Positions 40,106-43,755 of a stretch of 43,755 nucleotides of DNA are shown here, one piece after another. How positions within the stretch are numbered: the first letter of the stretch is position 1; every line of letters begins with the position of its first letter. This stretch comes from Chloroflexota bacterium (GTDB taxonomy: Bacteria; Chloroflexota; Dehalococcoidia; JACQUA01). The position numbers and the translations under genes are program-made. The notes below the pieces were generated by a model. It did not search any database. It was not told the DNA's origin and saw only the letters and a program-made list of their open reading frames with translations. The stretch covers positions 1 through 43,755 of the forward strand of contig JACQUA010000060.1 of assembly GCA_016210565.1 (NCBI GenBank), in the 5' to 3' direction.

Positions 40106-41308
40106 ATGAACAAAACGTTAGGTATAGCATTGATTCTGTTGTTGGCTTTCTCATTTGTTATCGCCTGTCAGCCTGCAGCAACCCCCACACCGCCGCCCCC
40201 ACCACCGCCCGCGGCAAAAACCACCGCCGCGCCGACGGCCGCGCCGGTAGCAAAGGTAACGCAAACCCCGGCCCCCGCCGCCAAGCCGACGCAAAGTCCG
40301 TCGCCGGCGCCCACCGCCAAGCCAACCCAGGCCCCTCCCCCGGCCGAAGCCAGGGTTGAGAAATGGCGCGTAGCCACGGCGGAAGAAGGGACGCTGATGT
40401 ACTCCGCCGGGGTGGCCATCGCCAGGGTTGCCAACAAGTACGTCAAGGGCGTCGAACTCACCGCCTCCCCCGTCCCCGCCAGCGCCATGTCCCACCAGTT
40501 GTTCCAGAAAGGGGAGGTAGACATAACCTACGGCGGCGCGCTGGCCCTTTCCGACGCCTGGAGCAATAAGGGCCTGTTCGAAAAGACCCCGGTAACGTAC
40601 AGGACCTACCAGGGCATCTACCTGTTTACCGGCGAGCAGTTTGTCATCACCAAGGGCGATAACAAGACCATCAACAAGCTGGGCGACCTGGCCGGGAAGA
40701 CGATGTTCCCGATGACGTCAGCCAGCGCTGCCTATGAAGCCCATAAGCTCATCCTCAGCGCCCTGGGCGTCTGGGACAAAATCCAGGAGAGGCAGATGGG
40801 GACCGGCGAGGCCGCGGAAGCCCTGCGGACCGGCAGGATAGATTCCATCGGCAGCTACACGTCCAGTGGAAACCTGGCGCCCTGGATGAAGGAACTGGAA
40901 CTCCGCGTTGACGTTCGCGTGGTGACCCCGTCAGACGCCGAGAAAGAGCAGATGAAGAAGATACCGGGGATGTCAGTGGTGGTCCTGCCCACGGAAAAGA
41001 CATTCAGCAAGCCGGCTGGCGACAAAGAGATCTATTCGATGATGTCGCCCATGGGATTTCAGTTCGGGCCGAACTTGAATCCCGATCTCGTTTACCAGAT
41101 TGTGAAGGCATGGTATGAGCACGCCGATGAGCTGGTGGCGATCAACCCGGCCTTTGCCGCCTTCGCCAAAGACGGCGTCGGCATCAACACCATGGCTTTC
41201 GATTCGCTGACAACCGTTGCCATTCATCCAGGCGTAGCCAAATTCTACCAGGAGAAGGGCGCCTGGAAGAACAACTGGAAGGCCGGGCAAACGCAGGCCA
41301 GACCATAG
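40106..41308 (+). CDS. TAXI-family TRAP transporter solute-binding lipoprotein
   Basis: A 400-residue extracytoplasmic solute receptor. Residues 1-20 are a lipoprotein signal with lipobox V-I-A-C21. A proline/threonine/alanine-rich linker (22-82) tethers the binding domain. The domain starts at KWRVATAEEGTLMYSAGVAIARVANKYV and includes HQLFQKGEVDITYGGALALSDAW, INKLGDLAGKTMFPMTSASAAYE and AEALRTGRIDSIGSYTSSGN, the pattern of TAXI receptors for TRAP systems. The ligand is unknown, although organic acids are common. ATG 40106 follows AGGAGG by 6 bases. The fused permease gene follows after 137 bases. Confidence 0.9.
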   Translation: MNKTLGIALILLLAFSFVIACQPAATPTPPPPPPPAAKTTAAPTAAPVAKVTQTPAPAAKPTQSPSPAPTAKPTQAPPPAEARVEKWRVATAEEGTLMYSAGVAIARVANKYVKGVELTASPVPASAMSHQLFQKGEVDITYGGALALSDAWSNKGLFEKTPVTYRTYQGIYLFTGEQFVITKGDNKTINKLGDLAGKTMFPMTSASAAYEAHKLILSALGVWDKIQERQMGTGEAAEALRTGRIDSIGSYTSSGNLAPWMKELELRVDVRVVTPSDAEKEQMKKIPGMSVVVLPTEKTFSKPAGDKEIYSMMSPMGFQFGPNLNPDLVYQIVKAWYEHADELVAINPAFAAFAKDGVGINTMAFDSLTTVAIHPGVAKFYQEKGAWKNNWKAGQTQARP

Positions 41309-41353
41309 GAGTCTGGAGTCCTGAGTCTTAAGTCTAGTGAGATGGTAGAACCG

Positions 41354-41431
41354 TAGGGGCGAACCCGTGTGTTCGCCCGCCCCCGGGCCAGCCCCGCCGG
41401 CGGGCAGACACTTGGGTCTGCCCCTGCGCCC
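41354..41431. repeat. GTAGGGGCGAAC...GGTCTGCCCCTGCG hairpin repeat
   Basis: GTAGGGGCGAACCCGTGTGT pairs with GTTCGCCCGC and a second GGGCAGACACTTGGGTCTGCCC stem follows. It resembles the hairpin at 9598-9664. It lies between the receptor and permease genes, ending about 15 bases before the permease ATG. Confidence 0.55.
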
Positions 41432-41445
41432 CAACGCAAGAAGAC

Positions 41446-43434
41446 ATGCAGCAACAGTCCACGGGCGATAATAAGAAGAACGGCTGGCTGACCTTCAGCC
41501 GGGCGGCAATTGTATTGATTTCAATTGCCACCATCGTCACTCTCTATATCTACTCCATCCTGTTCTGGGATGACCCCCGGCGCATAGGCATCCTCTTCCT
41601 TTCCATCTCCGTGACCGTCTGGACGCTGGGCGCCATGTGGCAACGGAAAATCATCCCCTGGGGCCTCAAATGGAATCTAGCGGCGGGGGTCTTGATTGTC
41701 CTGGCATCGGCCGTGGTGGCGGTCTATTTCTATACCCAGTTTCCTCAGCTATTGTACGAAAGGGCGGGAAATAACAGCCCAACCGATTTCGTCATGGGAA
41801 GCATTGCCATTTTTCTGGTAATCTTCCTGACCTGGAGGATGACCGGCAGCGCCATTCCCATCGTGGCCATTGTGGCGCTGATATACGCCTATTTCGGCCC
41901 GCTATTCCCCGGTTTTCTTAACCATCCCGGCCTTTCGCTTTCCCGCATCCTCCAGATGTCGGCCGTGGAGCTCCAGGGCATCTATGGCTCTCTCAATGCC
42001 GCCTCCATCACCCTGGTGATAATCTTTGTATTCTTCGGGGGACTGGTGCTGGGTTTCGGCGGTCTCGACTACATCATTAACATCAGCATGAAGGTGCTGA
42101 AAAGCTTCAAATATGGCCTGACGCAGATGCCGGTCATCGCCAGCATGCTGTTCGGGACTTTTTCGGGCTCCTCTGCGGCCAACGTGGCCGGCACGGGGTC
42201 TTTCACCATCCCGATGATGAAGGGGTTTGGTATCAAACCGCAGATAGCCGGCGCCATCGAATCCGTCGCCTCGACCGGCGGCCAGGTCATGCCGCCGGTG
42301 ATGGGCATCGCGGCCTTCCTGATGGCGGATTTCCTGGGGGTCCATTACATAGAAATCGTCCTCATGGGCTTTGCTCCCGCCGTGATTTTTTACCTCAGCA
42401 CGGCCTTCGCGGTATTCCTGCGGACCAGGTCAAGCATCGATGCGATAGACCCGGAGAAGCTGGGCGGCGACGGAAGTCAGACACGCAGGGTCAAATTCGA
42501 TGCCGCCGAAGGCATCCCGATTGCCGTGTCGCTGGCCCTGTTGCTCTTCACCCTGATCTTTTACCGGGTGGCCATCCTGACCGCGGGTTTCTACGCCATC
42601 TTCACCTTCCTGGGTCTGCGGTTGCTGTACGACTTCAATCGAAAACGGAAGGTGTTGAAAACCATACGAGACTTTGCCGCCAGGACGAAAGATGGTCTCG
42701 TCGAGGGGACGCAGAACATGGCCGGCCTCATGGTGATGCTGGGATGCATGGGTATCGTGGTGAGGGTGCTGGTGATAACCGGGCTGGCGCAGAAGCTCGC
42801 CTTTGGCATGGTGGACATTGCAGGGGGAAATCTCTATCCGCTGTTGTTCTTGATACTGGCCGTCTGCACCCTGTTCGGCATGGCCGTATCTACTGTCGTA
42901 GCTTATCTCCTGGTGGTGCTCCTGGCCGTCCCGGCTTTGCAGACCTTCGGCATTCCCCCGTTTGTCAGCCATTTTACGGTCTTCTACATCGCCGTTCTTT
43001 CCGCCATCACGCCGCCGGTAGCCATCGCCTGTGCGGTAGGGGCGTCCATCGCCAAGGCCTCATATCTGAAAACATGCAAGGAAGCGATGATGATCGGGGC
43101 CGTATTCTTCATTATGCCTTTTTCGTTTATCTGGTACCCGGAGGTCCTCCAGCACAATCTGGGAACCCTCGTTTCGGGCGCCCTTATCCTCCTCGGGTCC
43201 CTCAACCTCATCTATGCCATAAATAGCCAGTCCGGGGGCATGACCGGATATGGCAGGAGGGCTCTTCACTTTGTTTTCGGAGGCATAATCCTGTTCCCGA
43301 CGAGCGCCCTGATTAATGTCATCGCCATTGTCGGGGTGGCCGTTCTGCTGGCGCTGCAGGTGGTCTTGAAGCGAATAGCCATGGCGCCAAAGGGATTTCA
43401 AATATCAAAGATCAAAATGCAAAATGACGAATGA
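41446..43434 (+). CDS. TRAP transporter fused permease (TAXI type)
   Basis: A 662-residue membrane protein fusing the small DctQ-like and large DctM-like TRAP subunits. The N-terminal 200 residues hold about five hydrophobic segments. The M part carries SGSSAANVAGTGSFTIPMM, IAGAIESVASTGGQVMPPVMGIAAFLMADFLG and VLSAITPPVAIACAVGASIA, diagnostic of fused TAXI permeases. With the lipoprotein receptor it forms a sodium- or proton-driven importer. Start ATG 41446 is 15 bases after a hairpin repeat and has only AAGAAG upstream. The last 14 or so residues (FQISKIKMQNDE) are encoded by a dispersed ATCAAAGATCAAAATGCAAA tract, so the true C-terminus may have been replaced. Confidence 0.92.
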   Translation: MQQQSTGDNKKNGWLTFSRAAIVLISIATIVTLYIYSILFWDDPRRIGILFLSISVTVWTLGAMWQRKIIPWGLKWNLAAGVLIVLASAVVAVYFYTQFPQLLYERAGNNSPTDFVMGSIAIFLVIFLTWRMTGSAIPIVAIVALIYAYFGPLFPGFLNHPGLSLSRILQMSAVELQGIYGSLNAASITLVIIFVFFGGLVLGFGGLDYIINISMKVLKSFKYGLTQMPVIASMLFGTFSGSSAANVAGTGSFTIPMMKGFGIKPQIAGAIESVASTGGQVMPPVMGIAAFLMADFLGVHYIEIVLMGFAPAVIFYLSTAFAVFLRTRSSIDAIDPEKLGGDGSQTRRVKFDAAEGIPIAVSLALLLFTLIFYRVAILTAGFYAIFTFLGLRLLYDFNRKRKVLKTIRDFAARTKDGLVEGTQNMAGLMVMLGCMGIVVRVLVITGLAQKLAFGMVDIAGGNLYPLLFLILAVCTLFGMAVSTVVAYLLVVLLAVPALQTFGIPPFVSHFTVFYIAVLSAITPPVAIACAVGASIAKASYLKTCKEAMMIGAVFFIMPFSFIWYPEVLQHNLGTLVSGALILLGSLNLIYAINSQSGGMTGYGRRALHFVFGGIILFPTSALINVIAIVGVAVLLALQVVLKRIAMAPKGFQISKIKMQNDE

Positions 43435-43585
43435 AAACTGAAGAAACCGTAGCGACACCCCTTGTCCCGACGCGTCGGGATCGAAACCTCGGCGGTCAAC
43501 CAAGCACGACAGGGACAAGCCCTGTCGCTACGGGCGGCTCAGGGTGACAGCCTCTTTGCATTTTGATTTGTCATTGCTACGAAAA
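43435..43585. repeat. Family C copy and flanks
   Basis: CGTAGCGACACCCCTTGTCC with CCCGACGCGTCGGG (43448-43481), then GACAGGGACAAGCCCTGTCG hairpin at 43508-43527. The intervening GGCGGTCAACCAAGCACGAC matches the flank of the copy at 12744. Nothing coding follows to the window end. Confidence 0.6.
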
Positions 43586-43714
43586 TGTCACCCTGAGCCG
43601 AAGCCCTGAGCGAAGCGAAGGGGCAGTCGAAGGGTCTTGCTCTCGTGGCCCGAAAGATTCTTCGACTACGACTCGTCCCGATAGCATCGGGACTCGTCTT
43701 CGCTCAGAATGACA
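43586..43714. repeat. Family A repeat
   Basis: A 129-base full copy from TGTCACCCTGAGCCGAAGCC to GCTCAGAATGACA, with TCCCGATAGCATCGGGA inside and flanks GAAAA/TTTTC extending the terminal repeat to 10 bases. The following CATCCTTCATGGCGCTTGG also follows the copies at 25973 and 28133 in part. Confidence 0.75.
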
Positions 43715-43755
43715 TTTTCATCCTTCATGGCGCTTGGCCGGCCAAGCATGGAGGA

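Overview
The window is GC-rich bacterial DNA, probably from an anaerobic or facultatively anaerobic environmental bacterium. Two UbiD decarboxylases, a corrinoid methyltransferase set, a molybdenum-cofactor cluster and a TAXI-type TRAP transporter would suit a Chloroflexota (Dehalococcoidia-like) genome. That assignment is inference from gene content; there is no rRNA or other phylogenetic marker, and I see no tRNA, CRISPR array or transposase. Protein genes are separated by intergenic stretches packed with short palindromic or terminal-inverted-repeat elements of at least ten families.

Layout. 1-4.5 kb: a Phd/RelE toxin-antitoxin pair, a UbiD decarboxylase with an altered active-site motif, an SPL-like radical SAM protein, and a two-gene HEPN module. 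4.5-9.4 kb: an M3 oligopeptidase, a membrane-anchored metallo-beta-lactamase-fold protein with a degenerate metal site, and a PQQ-type glucose/sorbosone dehydrogenase whose 5' end is lost beside a repeat. 9.9-18.1 kb: a triple-PAS membrane histidine kinase, a bifunctional-nuclease-domain protein, then a minus-strand operon of corrinoid protein, uroporphyrinogen-decarboxylase-like methyltransferase and a DUF1638-like/GAF/PAS histidine kinase, preceded by a near-consensus promoter. 18.5-22.1 kb: mnmA (carrying three in-frame repeat copies), rnhB, vapBC, a nucleotidyltransferase remnant and a YraN-like gene. 22.5-28 kb: an MFS transporter and a mobA-moeA-mobB-DUF362-unknown cluster. 28.3-33 kb: acylphosphatase, a PflX-like radical SAM protein, two very small genes, and a HigB toxin with a HigA antitoxin fused to an ImmA/IrrE-type peptidase. 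33.2-36.8 kb: a canonical UbiD, a small unknown protein, a DUF502 membrane protein and a second MBL-fold hydrolase. 37-43.4 kb: a UGSC-family protein, a MarR regulator and a TAXI TRAP system.

The most notable item is 37024-38766 (minus). What looks like two ORFs is one 580-codon frame with an in-frame TGA exactly at the redox position of the UGSC family (here U-G-Y-C). Hairpins compatible with a bacterial SECIS follow it immediately, so I read it as a selenoprotein. Second is the corrinoid operon, where a sensor kinase with a DUF1638-like input domain is translationally coupled to the methyltransferase it might monitor. Third is the invasion of genes and gene ends by repeats: in-frame copies in mnmA, loss of a lipoprotein signal in the dehydrogenase, and repeat-derived C-terminal codons in the TRAP permease.
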